Below are positions 46,941 to 58,399 of a stretch of DNA of 64,000 nt, in pieces. The stretch covers positions 545,670,202 through 545,734,201 of the forward strand of contig NC_081412.1 in NCBI RefSeq assembly GCF_030272615.1. The letters are read 5' to 3'. The translations under genes and the position numbers were made by a program. The notes beneath the pieces were generated by a model. That model had not been told where the DNA came from and did not search any database. It saw only the letters and a program-made list of their open reading frames with translations. This DNA comes from Cryptomeria japonica. Lineage: Eukaryota; Streptophyta; Pinopsida; Cupressales; Cupressaceae. The stretch's first letter is position 1. Each line of letters begins with the position of its first letter.

Positions 46941-47640
46941 AGCGGGAGTATGGCTTACACCACTACTGCCGGTAAAGTAGAAGAAATATAGATGAAGATG
47001 AGAGATGTAGAGAAAGATCACAAAGAGTATAAGATGTCACTAATCTCGAGGAACCAAGCCCCCAATATTAGGATCTTAAATCACTCAAACATATGCAAGA
47101 GCTCACAAAAAACACAAAAAGGAATAGGACACACAAAACAAAAACAAAGTGCAAAAGACATACAACAAGACAAGACACGAGACGACAAACCAACTAGCCG
47201 AAGAGACCTCGATACTCAGATGTCTCAACAACTAATTAGGACACAAAGACCAATGCCATCACATTAACACAAGCAATCACATAAAAGAGAAAAGCTGACA
47301 TCATCGATGAACCTTCAATAACAAAACTATGGGTTCATGAGAGGAAGAAGAGAGAGGACATGGATACACAATTTGGTGATCCATGAGAAGAAAGGTGAAT
47401 AAGAGAGAAACCATGGACATATCGCCCCTAATACTAGGTGATCCATGGAGAGAAGGACATGGAAATGTAGCCCCAAGAGCCTGTTTGGGTGATCCATGTA
47501 ATGGAGGAGAGTGGGAACACTGTTAGTTCCACCCAACCTCAAGCGCGCATGTGTGCAAGTGAGGTTTGAAGCTCCTCATAGGAGTCTATTCTCGAGTATT
47601 CTACAATGTGTATATAATGTACAATACAAGTGTCAAGAAA
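46941..47640. other. 3' interior of the minus-strand Gypsy-like element
   Basis: Non-coding. It corresponds in inverse orientation to the CATGGATCACC-repeat part of the element at 34823 (GGTGATCCATG blocks at about 47390-47510). The ORF at 46992-47267 lies on the opposite strand and shows no family features. Confidence 0.5.
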
Positions 47641-47642
47641 GG

Positions 47643-47970
47643 CATGATATCTCACTCTAAGAGTTTGTGCTCTGGTTTTAAGAATAATCACCTTGCATAA
47701 GAGAAAAGTGGCGTCATCTCGCTCTAAGAATCTGTGCTCTTTTTTCGAGAATGACCCATTGTTCAAGAAAAGAAGAAGTGAAGACATATCTCTCTAAGAG
47801 GTTGTGCTTTGGTTCTGAGAATGACCCACTGTACAAGAGAAAAGTGACAACATCTTGCTCTAAGAGGCTTCCCTCTGGTTCCAAGAATGTCCCACTATAC
47901 AAGAAAAGTGATGACATCTTTCTCTAAGAGGCTGCCCTCTGGTTCCAAGAATGTCCCACTGTACAATGCA
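47643..47970. repeat. Tandem array, ~64-70-bp unit, five copies
   Basis: Each copy has CTCTAAGAG, a TCTGGTT-like block, AAGAATG and ACAAGAAAAGTG-type sequence. A single matching unit is seen in the element at 34823 (around 40820-40865, inverse orientation). It lies in the non-coding 3' interior. Confidence 0.8.
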
Positions 47971-48138
47971 TGAGAGAAGTATAGTACAAAGGAGTAGTGT
48001 GGGTGCGCCTCCCTTAAGATGTCAACATAGAGTAAGGCTGATATATTAAGGAAATAAGAACAAGGATACCTACCTTCATCACAAAGAAGATATCTGTTAT
48101 GTAACAATGTCATAAATCCAAGCAAGAGAGGGAACACT

Positions 48139-49271
48139 TGATGAATACTAAGAGGGGAGGGTGAATTAGTATGCCAAAAATCTCTACACTTAAACACTTT
48201 TCAAGACTAACAGTAAATCAGTAAAATAGTTTAGTAGACAAACCGATTAGCACACATGAAAACCAAATAGCAAATAATGCATTCACCCACAGAAGCACAA
48301 ACACCATAACACAAGAGATTTTGACATGGAAACCCAAATGGGAAAAACCACGATGAGATGGAACTCACAAGCAACTATCTGTAGAATAGGAACCATACCA
48401 GTTAAGGTCATACAATGTTCTTTACCAGAACAGATCTTGTTAGGAATCTCAATCTCGGTTAGGAGATAAGTCAGATTAAAGACTACCTTGCTAGAGGATT
48501 TTAGATCCACAAATGTGAACCACCTTGTTAGAGGATTTACAAAAGGCTTTTGGGCCTACCTGGTTAAGGGCTACAGACTTGTCGAAGATGTGAGTAATCA
48601 AAAAGTGAGTGATCTAGCAAATAGCACAAATTGCTTGGTTAGATCCTTAATAGCTCATTCCTAATGCATTCCAACATTACTTCATTCTTCTATACATTCA
48701 TACTCTCTCTGACTCCTCAACCACCTTAAACCCTAGCAACAACATCAACAACAACAACCTAAAACACTAAACATGATGTCCTTATAAAGGAATCTGATTT
48801 CATGTCGATCCAATAGGATTACAATACAATTTCCTAGGTTCAAAGCATCTAGATGTATCTGGTAACACGACACAAAAAGCGTCATTAAAGTGTCAGCACC
48901 ATCAAACAATCGGTGGATGGTAACTCATCACAAAATGTCAGTTGGTAACTCATCACAGAGTATTACCGGTTCATACAAAATACCGGTTCAAGCAAAATGT
49001 CGGTTGCCGGTTTGACAAAATGAAGACTGGGAAATATGTGTTCTGCCACTTTGGTCCTTCGTGCCGCTTGAGATCCTCGAACCGCTTGGGGTCAACATAC
49101 CGCTTCAGATCGGTAATTACTTTCTGCAAAACACCAATAGTCTAAGGACTATAATGCATCATACCGGTTGGAACAATTGCCGGTTGAGCATAACTCATAC
49201 ATAAAAGTAGTTTCAATGCAAGTGTGTGTCCATCAATGACAATCACAACATAATCATCAAAAATGCCAACA
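48139..49271 (-). mobile_element. Solo LTR nested in the Gypsy-like element, TSD ACACT/ATACT
   Basis: On the minus strand it begins TGTTGGCATTTTTGATG and ends TTAGTATTCATCA, 1133 bp. The flanks are ACACT (48134-48138) and ATACT (49272-49276), four of five identical. The left and right flanks together align, in inverse, with continuous sequence at about 40680-40730 of the related element (CTTGCTTGGAT... to CTTATCCTTGC), which confirms the split. No interior or second LTR remains. ACCGGTT-rich sequence and the terminus relate it to the solo LTR at 4911-6430. Confidence 0.8.
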
Positions 49272-49556
49272 ATACTCTTCAGGCAAGGATAAGATAGTTG
49301 AAAAGAGATTTCTTGTTGTAAGTGTAAAGGTGATCCTTGGAGGAGAAGAAATCTTTGTTCAAAAGGCATCTACCCCCAAGAGGAGTTGTCTTAGACAAAT
49401 ATGACATCTTCAGGAATGAAGAAAAGGAGAGAACAAGAATTCAATCCTTCCTCCTATTTATAGGTGAAAGGGATTCGTGATGAAGGATGACTCACATTTA
49501 GCCCCAAGAGGGATGGGTGAATTTATCATAGATATACATTACCAAGTGTGAAACGA

Positions 49557-49964
49557 GGTTGTAGTCAAGGACTGACACCTCTTGTATAAGAGAGAACCCT
49601 TGAGAAAACAACCAACAATTTTACACAAGGAATGCCATCAAGTAATAAATATCACACCATCCACACAATAGGGAAAAGTGGATCCTTATAGAGGTTGTAG
49701 TCAAGGACTGACACCTCTTGTATAAGAGAGAACCCTTGAGAAAACAACCAACAATTTTACACAAGGAATGCCATCAAGTAATAAATATCACACCATCCAC
49801 ACAATAGGAAAAAGTGGATCCTTAGAGAGGTTGTAGTCAAGGACTAACACCTCTTGTATAAGAGAGAACCCTTGAGAAAACAACCAATAATTTTAGACAA
49901 GGAATGCCATCAAGTAATAAATATCACACCATCCACACAATAGGGAAAAGTTGATCCTTAGATC
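49557..49964. repeat. 136-bp unit, three tandem copies
   Basis: GTAGTCAAGGACT recurs at 49561, 49697 and 49833, exactly 136 bp apart. The copies differ at only a few positions and end GGGAAAAG.GGATCCTTA. The related element has one copy, inverted, at about 40280-40420. Confidence 0.92.
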
Positions 49965-50920
49965 TAAAGAGAGAAGGAGAGAGATCATTTCCCCCCAAGT
50001 CTAGGACAATGTGAAGAATTACACAACTCCGAGAGAGATATTGCTCATAAAAGACATAACATTTCAAGCAAGGAATACATCCTAACCAAGGAACAAACAT
50101 ACGCTCGCATGAAGAATAACTCCATTCAAGAAAGGACATAAGTTATGTATAACACAATAGAAGAGGTAATTTTCAAAGAGAAAGAAAGAAGAAGATTCAT
50201 AAAATTTCTCTGAGGAGAGATTGTTTATAATAAACATACTGCTTCAAGCAAGGAGAAGATCCCACTCACGGAACAGACATGCGCTCGCATGAAGGAATAC
50301 TCCATGCAAGAAAGGGCATCAAGTTTATGAATAATGTACTCCATAAAGAAAATAGTGAAACCTTAGAAAGAGAAAAAGGAATATTCTTGCCCCCCAAGCA
50401 TAGAGACAAGAATAAATAGATTATTATGTTGCTCACTAAGTATGATTGCACCTGAAATTGTACCACCACGAATGACAAGGAGCCCCCCAATAGGTAGGCT
50501 AACAATGTCACATAGTGAGGAGCAAAATAATAGAAACTTGAATGTTATTTTAAATGATCATGATGAACATGCCATTCATCATCATATGTTATTTTTAACA
50601 TGGCTGAATCAATTTCAAGATCTGTGTTAAGAGAAAAATTTGGAATATGAAATTCAGGCATCTTAGACTTTCTAGAAAAGGTAGGAGTAAAATCTAAGGA
50701 CCCCCAATCATCCTATAAGAGTTCTTCTTTAGGAACTTCTTTGGTAGGAGATGGTGTATTTGAGTGAATTGAAGAGAGAATTGTAGGAACTAAGAAAGCA
50801 TATGATGCTTCACTTATGTTCTGATCAACTACCTCATTAGTATATGTGTAAGGCACAACATGATAATCAAGAATAATTTTTGGTTTTGTAGGAACATGAA
50901 TGGAATTGATTTAATTTTTG
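49965..50920. other. Interior of the minus-strand Gypsy-like element
   Basis: It corresponds to the region downstream of the protease/G-patch ORF in the related element, in inverse orientation: a GCATGAAG/AAGGAATACATCC repeat pair is seen at about 50050 and 50240. ORFs of 62-81 codons are not recognised. No intact protease reading is evident, although 50640-50750 contains a short inverse match to the EDDWGSLDF region. Confidence 0.45.
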
Positions 50921-51397
50921 TTAGGCTCTTGATTTTTGGCAGAGAGCATTATGATGAGAAATAATATCATCCTCTTGTTCTAAGGTATCTCTATATTCAA
51001 GAAACTCATTAGGAAAAGGACTAACATATGTAATGAATGCTTCATCTTTAGAGGGAAGATCATGAAAAGAAGGTATGGTATCACTAGGATAAGTAGCCAT
51101 AATATCATCCCCTTGCGCCAAATAATTCTTATGAGGGAGGTGATTTTTAGGAGAAGAAGGAACACAATTCTCCAAAGATTCATCTTTAGGAGGGAGATCT
51201 TTGAAAGAAGTGTCCATAGTCCCTTTTTGCACCAATGTGCCCTCATTAATGAGATTAATGTTGGGACAGGGTAAATCATAGCTATGAATGAAAGGGAGAA
51301 CTAAACTATCATCATATGCATGAAAGGGAACATCATGAACATCTTTAATGTAACTCAAAATTGAATTAGAAAAATAAGATAGGAACTCCATATGCAC
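50921..51397 (-). pseudogene. Gag-position repeat-rich protein of the minus-strand element (truncated)
   Basis: 158 codons: TLVQKGTMDTSFKDLPPKDE, HKNYLAQGDDIMATYPSDT and DTLEQEDDIISHH. These blocks match LVQQEVMNTSFKDLLPKHES and EDPFVQEDDIIPTFPSD in the ORF at 36844-38856, in the same order. The frame ends before any protease, whereas the related element continues for another ~500 codons. The product has no known domain. Confidence 0.7.
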
Positions 51398-52045
51398 TTA
51401 TGATCAAACAAGAAACTCGTGTCATTTAACCATAATAATGTTCACCTCATACATGCATAGAAAATTGAATAAAGGAGGGAAAATGGAATTTGAATTGGAG
51501 ATTTGAAATTTGAATTTGTGTTCGACCTTAGAGGGTGTTAAAATTGATAAAGTACACCAATTTTCTAGATTTGAGCATAAAAATATAGTCAATTCTGTCT
51601 CTCGAAATTTCGAGAAAAAAACCAAGGACCATGGCAAAAGTGCACATGGTCCGACCAACTTTTTTCAAAATTTCCAGGGATGATAGAAATTATGATTTTA
51701 ATGTAGAATCCAAAAAAAATAAATGATTTGGAGATGTCTAGATCGGTCAAACTTGCAGTCAAAGGTCAAAAATAAAAGAATCTTAAAAATTAGGGTTTTA
51801 TGATTTAACCACTGAATTTTCAGAATAAAGAGATAGATTTGAATTGCAATGTTGAAATAGAAATCAGATCTGAAAACAAGTAATTAAAATTTTGCATTTC
51901 ACAAGCTTAATTTCCTCAAAATGAAAAATTAGGGTGTTTATGCAATTAACCTCTCAAATTTGCAAAAAGATCAAACTTGGAAATGAAACTTTGAAATTCA
52001 AATTGCAATTATTTAGATCTAACAAATAAGAAATCAGAATTAAGA
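51398..52045. other. 5' leader of the minus-strand Gypsy-like element
   Basis: Non-coding AT-rich leader between the gag-position ORF and the primer-binding site. The minus-strand 78-codon ORF (51422-51658) shows no family features. Confidence 0.4.
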
Positions 52046-52069
52046 TGTAGGATGTCAGGCTCCCCAAAA
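52046..52069 (-). promoter_or_regulatory. Primer-binding region of the minus-strand element
   Basis: On the minus strand TTTTGGGGAGCCTGACATCC directly follows the LTR end. It aligns with TTTTTGGTGAACCCGACGTG of the related element, with the same four-T spacer. Confidence 0.5.
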
Positions 52070-53270
52070 TGTAAAGTGGAAAATTGAACCCTAGTGACTC
52101 CCCACCTAGGAGAGAGAAAGGAAGTCACTAGGATGGTTTTCACTTGGAGGAACTTTACATTCAAAAGAGGGGCTTGAATCCACTAGATCCAAATCCAAGG
52201 GAAACAAGGATGTGAATTCCAAGTGGATTGCAAGGGTTGAAGTGTGATTTGCCCTCTTTTGTAAATGAGAAAGTTGACTTGTTGACTATACGAAAAAGAG
52301 AGGGGAAATGAGTCAAATGAGGGGCTACCAGTTTATAATCATGTTGTAACTTCGGATTTGAGCTAATTAGACTGATATGGATCTGCCCTGCAAATTCGAA
52401 GAAAATTCGTCGGCACCATGGTGGGAATGTACATGGTCCTCTATAAAATCCGCGAAACGAAAAGGGTTCTTCCGTCTCTGCAAATGAATCCCAAACCTGC
52501 AATTAAAATTGAGCACTTGCAACCTACACACAAAAAAGAGAGGAAAAGGGGGTTGTGGATAGGGGTTTGCCTTAGTCAAACCCCGATTGAGGAATCAACC
52601 TTGAAAAAACGTAATTGCAAATGCTTGAATGTAAACAATGGAAATGTATACCTTGTAAATTTGCAACTTGTCGATGATGATTGCTTTGCTTCTTGAATGT
52701 AAATCACAAGTGTTGCATGAAATGGCATGTAACATGACAAAACCCTAACACACATATATGCTTGCAAATGAATGTTGTGATGTTGCTCCAATGGATGAAT
52801 GAAGAAGACTTGAATGCTCAAATGCTTGATGATGTATATCTTTGCCTATGCTTTCTTATGAACCACTTCACTTGAATTTTTCCTCCCATTCCTCCTTATG
52901 CAAATGAGAAAACCAAATCCCTTTTATACATGCCTCTTGAAGAATAATTCATCTCATAAAAGGCCTACATCGGGGATATTTAGGATCCCGAAGTGTAGAT
53001 GGGGTCAGGGGGACCTATCTTGGGGCCACCCTAAGAGGGTGGGATAGGGGTACCATGCCCCTGTCCAAGGGGGATAGGGGTGCCATGCCCTTGTCCTGCC
53101 CTATCTTGGGGCCCAGACAGGGTCTTGAGGCTACCTCAAGGCTCAAACAGGAAGCGGGCAAGGGATGAAAAGGTAGAAAGAAGTCTCAGTTTGGAAGGAG
53201 GATGTTGACGCCAAGGTGAGGACCAAAAATGTGGTTAAAATTGTAGGAGGTGCAATTTTATGACACTACA
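52070..53270 (-). repeat. 5' LTR (right copy) of the minus-strand Gypsy-like element
   Basis: 1201 bp, colinear with 45724-46925, with scattered substitutions and a small indel difference in the GC-rich segment (about 53040-53060 against 46690-46720). A TATAAAAGG box lies on the minus strand at about 52928-52920. Confidence 0.9.
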
Positions 53271-55888
53271 ATAACTCCTTGTCTCTAAGTCCTAGTCCAC
53301 CTCCGTCTTTTGGACTATAGAGCTTCTCCTAGGCTATAAGTGCAAATTTCTTCTTGTCTACCAGTGCTTGCTAAAAAAAAGTTCTGAGCTTTTGGTCCAA
53401 TTTCCTTTTCACTCCTTTCGGCAATGGAAAACAAGTCATCTAGTATTGGGGAAGGGCAAAGAGTACATAACGAAGCATAATTACTCTACCAGCTGCTGAC
53501 AACCATTTGCCCTTCCAATTTTGGAGTTTTTTTATCAAGCTTGGTTAGAATATGCCCCCAAAGATTGGATTACCTTTTCCCTTTATCTAATGGAAGGCCT
53601 AGGTATTTACAGGGAAGCATTCCTAATTGAAAGCCTAGAATTCTAGCAATAACTTTACTTATCTTCTCTTCCGTGTTGAAAAAGAACAAGTTTATTTTTT
53701 CCTTATTGACCACTTGTCCTGAAGCTCTGGGGAACCAGTCTAGCATAAATTTAAAATTTCTAGCTTCTGCCAGACCGCTTTCACCAAATAGTAAGGTGTT
53801 GTTGGCAAATTGTTGATGTGTGATAGGGGGAATACTGCTAGAGATTTTAATTCCGGCAATATTGCTCAAATCCTGAGATTTTTGAATGGTCCTACCTAAG
53901 GCTTCTTCCATTATGATGAAAAGGAAGGGTGATAATGTGTCACCTTGTCTCAAACCTCGTGACATTTCAAAGAAGCCCTTTGGTGTTCCATTGACTAGGA
54001 TTGAGATTTTGGGACTTGAAATGCATTCAAAGATTAAGTTAATCCAAGCTCTGCTAAAACTGAAAGCTTCTAAACATTTGCAAAGGAATCTCTAATTAAC
54101 CATATCATATGCCTTCCTTATATCTAGTTTAATGAACATACTAGCTTGATGATTGTGTTGAACAGAGTGTATTGCCTCCTCTGCTATAATGACTCCATCA
54201 TAGATGGACCTACCAGGAACAAATCCTGATTGTTCTTCCGAAATGATGCTTGACAGCAAAAGTTTAAGTTGATTAGCTAGGACTTTTGAGAAAATCTTGT
54301 AGATAGTATTACAAAGTGAAATAGGTCTAAGATCGTTCATACTATCCACATTCTCTTTTTTAGGGATGAGGGCTAAGAAAGTGTGATTTATTTCCTTAAT
54401 AAATCTACCCGGTCGTCTTGCTCCTTCCAAGGCGTCTACCAAATCATCACCTAAAATATGCCAACATTTCTAGAAGAAACATGTTGGAAATCCATCCGGT
54501 CCTGGGGCCTTATCCAGATGAAGTTGGAATAGAGCCTCTTCTATCTCCTATTTGGCAAAGTTTAGATTTAGGAGTAAATTTTGACTATCATCAATAATTT
54601 TGGGGATGTTGTTAATCAAATGGGATTGAGCTGCCAAATCAGAGATAAGTTCTTTGCTTAGTAAGTTGTGGAAGAAAGACACCGCTTCTGATGTTATACT
54701 TTCAGGATTGTCTTAACATTACCCTTGCCTTGCTTCTAATATGGGTTAATTTATTGATTCTACTTCTAGTTTTTGCTATAGCATGGAAAAAATTAGTATT
54801 ATGGTCTCCTTCTGAGATCCAGGTTGCCCTTGATTTCTGCCTCCAAAAACATTCCTCCTTTGTCAGAATTTCTTCATGTTTACGGAGGAGCTCTTTTTCT
54901 AACATGAAGCTATTTTGATCCATACCTTCCCTGATAACTTTTTCGTTAAGTTAGGCTAAGGAAACTTCTATATCTATCTTAGAAGCAAAGATATCTCCAA
55001 ACCAATCCTTGCTCCACTGGATAAGTTTACTCTTAATATGTTTAATTTTAGTGACAACACGATATAATTTTGACCCCAAAACTTCTACTTCTTTCCACCA
55101 TTTTAAAATATTTTTTAAGAAAGATTCATTTTTTATCCACATTTTCTCAAACTTGAAAGGGCACTTCTTAGGTTTAACCTCCTCCTCAGTGATTAAATGG
55201 TCTGGAGAGTGGTCAAAACCTGAAATGGGAAGAATGGAATCCTTGAAAAGATAGTTGAAGGCTAGGATGTCTCCTCTAAATAGAAACCTATCTAGCCTTT
55301 CCGCAATATTACTAAATCATTGCCTTCTGTTATTCCAAGTGAAGGTGCCATTATCAGTTTTTATATCTATCATGTTGTGAGTATTAATCCAGTCTTTGAA
55401 ATCTATCAGAGCTTGGGGTTCTCTTCTCAGTTGGCTCACTTTCTTAGAGAGATCAAAGATAGAATTGAAGTCCCCTCCTAAAAAATAGTTCCACTCTAGA
55501 TTGGAAGTTGACACCGATCCTACTTCTTGCCACACTGTTGCTTCTCATGTGTCAAAATGGGACCATAAATATTAAAAAGAACAAAGTTTAAGTTACAACT
55601 CAGATGCTTGACAGAAACAACCATCCAATACTTGTTACTGGCTATCATATTGATTACAACTCGCCTAGGATCTCATATAATTCCCAAGCCCCCTGAGGCA
55701 CCTACCGCAGGTATTACTTCCCATTCTATGTGACCTAGTTTCTTTTTGAAGACTCCAATCTCAAATTGATTGAGTGTTGTTTCTTGGATTAAGGTTAGTT
55801 CTGGTTTTGAGGCAAGGATGCAATGCTTTAGTATGCGTTTCTTGTTAGGAGCGTTCAGGCCTCTAACATTCCACGTTAGAACCTTCAT
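53271..55888 (-). pseudogene. LINE ORF2: endonuclease and reverse transcriptase
   Basis: Minus strand from ATG at 55888: MKVLTWNVRGLN, LTLIQETTLNQ (endonuclease Glu), NYFLGGDFNSIFDLS, and DHSPDHLI (catalytic Asp-His, about 55197-55220). Reverse transcriptase: APGPDGFPTCFF (near 54500), LRPISLCNTIYKIFSKVLAN, SGFVPGRSIYDGVII, MFIKLDIRKAYD, RGLRQGDTLSPFLF, and QQFANNTLLFGE, where FADD is expected. C-terminal blocks run to LRDKEL at the Gypsy-like insertion. Stops and frameshifts occur, for example after FPTCFF. The order and length are typical of plant L1 ORF2. Confidence 0.9.
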
Positions 55889-56199
55889 GACTGAGTGGGA
55901 AGGAACTTCCCCTTCCCTACATTCATGATTGATGCTATTTTCTCTTGCCCAAAAACTTACCCATCCTTATTTCTAAGCTCAACTATGGATTTCCTGCCTT
56001 TCTTTTTTGGAATCGAGCCACAATCTGGTTTCATCTTCCTCCCTAAATAAAACCCTAACCCCAACTTGTTCTCACCTAAGGATTAATCCTCATTCTTGGG
56101 GGTTTGATTCCCCAACAGAACTGCATCAACTTCATCTATGGTAGTGAATCGGTCAAAGGGACAATCCATCCCTAAGATAGGATCCAAACCATTTTTTAC

Positions 56200-57750
56200 C
56201 TAGTCAATAGCAACATTCTTATTGATCTCTATTTGTTGTTCTAATAAATTTAACTGCTCCTGCACATCGGCTTTAAATTCCTCTGCACCAATCAACAGAT
56301 TTTGTAACTCTGTTTTACTATTAAGCCATTCTATCCTCTTATCCCTATTCTTACTAGAGTCTATACTTCTACTAATACTGCAGGCTCCATCATCTGAGAT
56401 TCTTCGAGCCTTAACTATATCTAAAATAGGGGTTGCTTCAACTATCAGAGGAGAGGGTTCATTATTAGGGTTATCAGATGAAATTTTCTTGGCTTGTGAG
56501 CTCCTTGAGTTCCTGGCTATTGAGAGAGACTTGCTTCGGAACTTGCTTTGATTTTCTACTGCCTTTTCAAAGTTTGTTGGAGTCCTAGAGGGTGACTTAA
56601 CATCTACAGGATTTTGACTTGACATTTCTTTCTTATTTGAAACATTTGTAGTTGATATAGAGTCCCCATTGTCAGAATCGTGTTTGTCCACAAGGGATTT
56701 GCATAGGAAAATGTTGGAGGCTATGATTTCTCCTTCGTAAAAGGAGGGATTAATAGTCCACTTACCTGCTTCTGAAACTATCTCATTTGGACCTAGAAGT
56801 GGGTTTTGAGTGTCAAACTGAATGAGAAGCTTAATATATTTTGCTAGATCTTTATGCAGACCTTCGAGCCCTATAAATTCACCTAAATGCGAGCCTATAA
56901 ATTCCATGATTGCGGGAAATGGAATTCAACTGGTAGAGGACCTATGTTAACCCATCTAGCAATTTTCTTAGGTTGAAAAGTTTGAGGGTTAAAATCTGGT
57001 ATCCATTCAAAACACCGAAATACATATTCTTCAATCAGATTCACTTCATGTTTCAAAATTTCTTTTTTAATTTCATTATTAGCACAAGTGATAAGGAAGA
57101 AATTTGAACCTAGGTTTGTTATCCATACCTGATTTGAAAATTCTTCATTCCACCATCCTTTCATTTCTTCGAAAATTTGAGGTTAACCATTCCATGAGAC
57201 AATGATGCCCTTGTTATGGAAATAACCATAATATTCAAGCAATGGATCTGAGGGCATCCTAATACTCTATTTTAATCGACAACTTATCTTGATGAAATTC
57301 ATGATCGGAAACCCTTGCCTTTAGAGGTGCTGGTTTTTTTTCTATAATGGGATGAGAAGGACAAGGTTTTCTTCTAGGGTTAGGAAAAACCCTAGGGCTA
57401 TTACGGTTGCTCAACAAATTTTTATTAACCTGCCAAAGAGGGCTTGACTGAGGCCTAAAAGATTTGATATTTTCTACCCTTAGCCACCTTTCATTCAGGA
57501 TCTTTCTATAATTTCGAGCATTCCTCACAGAGCTATTGGCAATGCTAGATGAGTTGGGGAGAGATGACAAGAAACACACATATTTGGTGCCATGTAGAAG
57601 AGGGTCGCCCAGATTTTTAGAACCAACATCATGATCCCTCTGGGATTGCAATCTCCTCTTGGCTTTCTTTCCCAAGACCACCTACCACTCTCCTTCCTCA
57701 TCGTTTTGCATCGGAGCACTTTTAACAATAGGGAAAGTGGAAATTCGCAT
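56200..57750 (-). pseudogene. LINE ORF1 (DUF4283-type nucleic-acid-binding protein)
   Basis: Minus strand from ATG at 57750: MRISTFPIVKSAPMQNDEEG, a stop, VVLGKKAKRRLQSQRDHD and a basic linker. A DUF4283-like region follows (57164-56895), with FFLITCANNEIKKEILKH, YVFRCFEWIPDFNPQTF and ARWVNIGPLPVEFHFP. After a frameshift near 56900 it continues EFIGSHLGEFIGLEG and ends in a Lys/Ser-rich tail with a possible coiled coil (LLIGAEEFKADVQEQLNLLE). Plant L1 ORF1 proteins bind the element RNA. The ORF1 stop and ORF2 start are about 310 bp apart. Confidence 0.8.
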
Positions 57751-58399
57751 GACCGAAAAATTGCAGAAAAATGTTATGGCTTGAGACATTGTTCACCCTA
57801 ATCCCATAGTTAAGATGTATACCATTGGTTGAAAAAAATGGACCCGTAAGAAAACTACTTAAAATAACAAATAGAAAAATTAATGTTAACCACAAGGGAA
57901 TAAACTATAAGAAAACCACAAGAAGTAGAACACAAACAAGACTTGAAAGAGTCTAGAGAGGCATTGCAATCAACATTAAGAAGAAAAATAAAGTCTCTAC
58001 TCAAGTTTTAGGTAAGACAATCCTAATTCTTCCAAGCATTAGCATTGATGTCATTATAGTCAAAAGTAGATTCAACCAATAAATTAACAACTTAATTTCC
58101 TCTCTTCTAGTATGGTTCCACTTAAGAACATTGAAACTACATGTAATGGTGTTGATAAATTTCTTAGATTATTTCAAGCACCATTAGTGGAAGTGAGAGG
58201 AAGATTGACTTTTGAAGTGATCAATCAAGATTTTATTCATATTTTTGATCAATATTAGTAATATACTTTAGCTTAGCTTTTGAAAGGCTTGGTGAATTAC
58301 CATAGCTTGAAATTTTTTATTGTAACCAAAACTAAGATTACTAACAAATTAGAACTTAACCTTAACATTATGGTCAGAACAAACCCCTCTTATATGAGT
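57751..58399. other. LINE 5' UTR and/or flank, undefined
   Basis: The 5' end of the LINE should lie here but no target duplication could be matched to its 3' side. No gene is recognised. Confidence 0.4.

Larger units (their letters stand above)
45724..53270 (-). mobile_element. Gypsy-like non-autonomous element, minus strand, 7.55 kb
   Basis: LTRs at 45724-46925 (1202 bp) and 52070-53270 (1201 bp). On the minus strand they begin TGTAGTGTCATAAAATTG and end CCACTTTACA. Flanks GTAAC (45719-45723) and ATAAC (53271-53275) match at four of five bases; the reconstructed LINE codons show GTAAC is ancestral. Interior: polypurine tract inverse at 46926-46940, primer-site-like TTTTGGGGAGCCTGACATCC on the minus strand below 52069, a gag-position ORF (50921-51397) related to the protein at 36844, two tandem arrays, and a nested solo LTR (48139-49271). 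No reverse transcriptase or integrase is seen. Confidence 0.9.
8488..57750 (-). mobile_element. L1-type LINE, minus strand, split by three insertions
   Basis: The pieces in LINE order are 57750-53271, 45723-45610, 12328-12182 and 9822-8488, together about 6.1 kb, a normal plant L1 length. ORF1 has a DUF4283-like region. ORF2 has an endonuclease, a reverse transcriptase, a zinc-binding region and a C-terminal RNase H. At each break the codons rejoin in frame when the insert and one TSD copy are removed: reading through gives LRDKELQNKALGAKLVWKIY at the first, LDPQDPTSIFRIIN at the second, and WEDVWGGYPPNHTIL at the third. Stops and frameshifts throughout make it a dead copy. The exact 5' end (beyond ~57,750) and 3' end are not determined. 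Confidence 0.9.

Noticed and set aside
49557-49964. CRISPR-like array
   Set aside because: The unit is 136 bp of contiguous repeat with no spacers, inside a plant retrotransposon.
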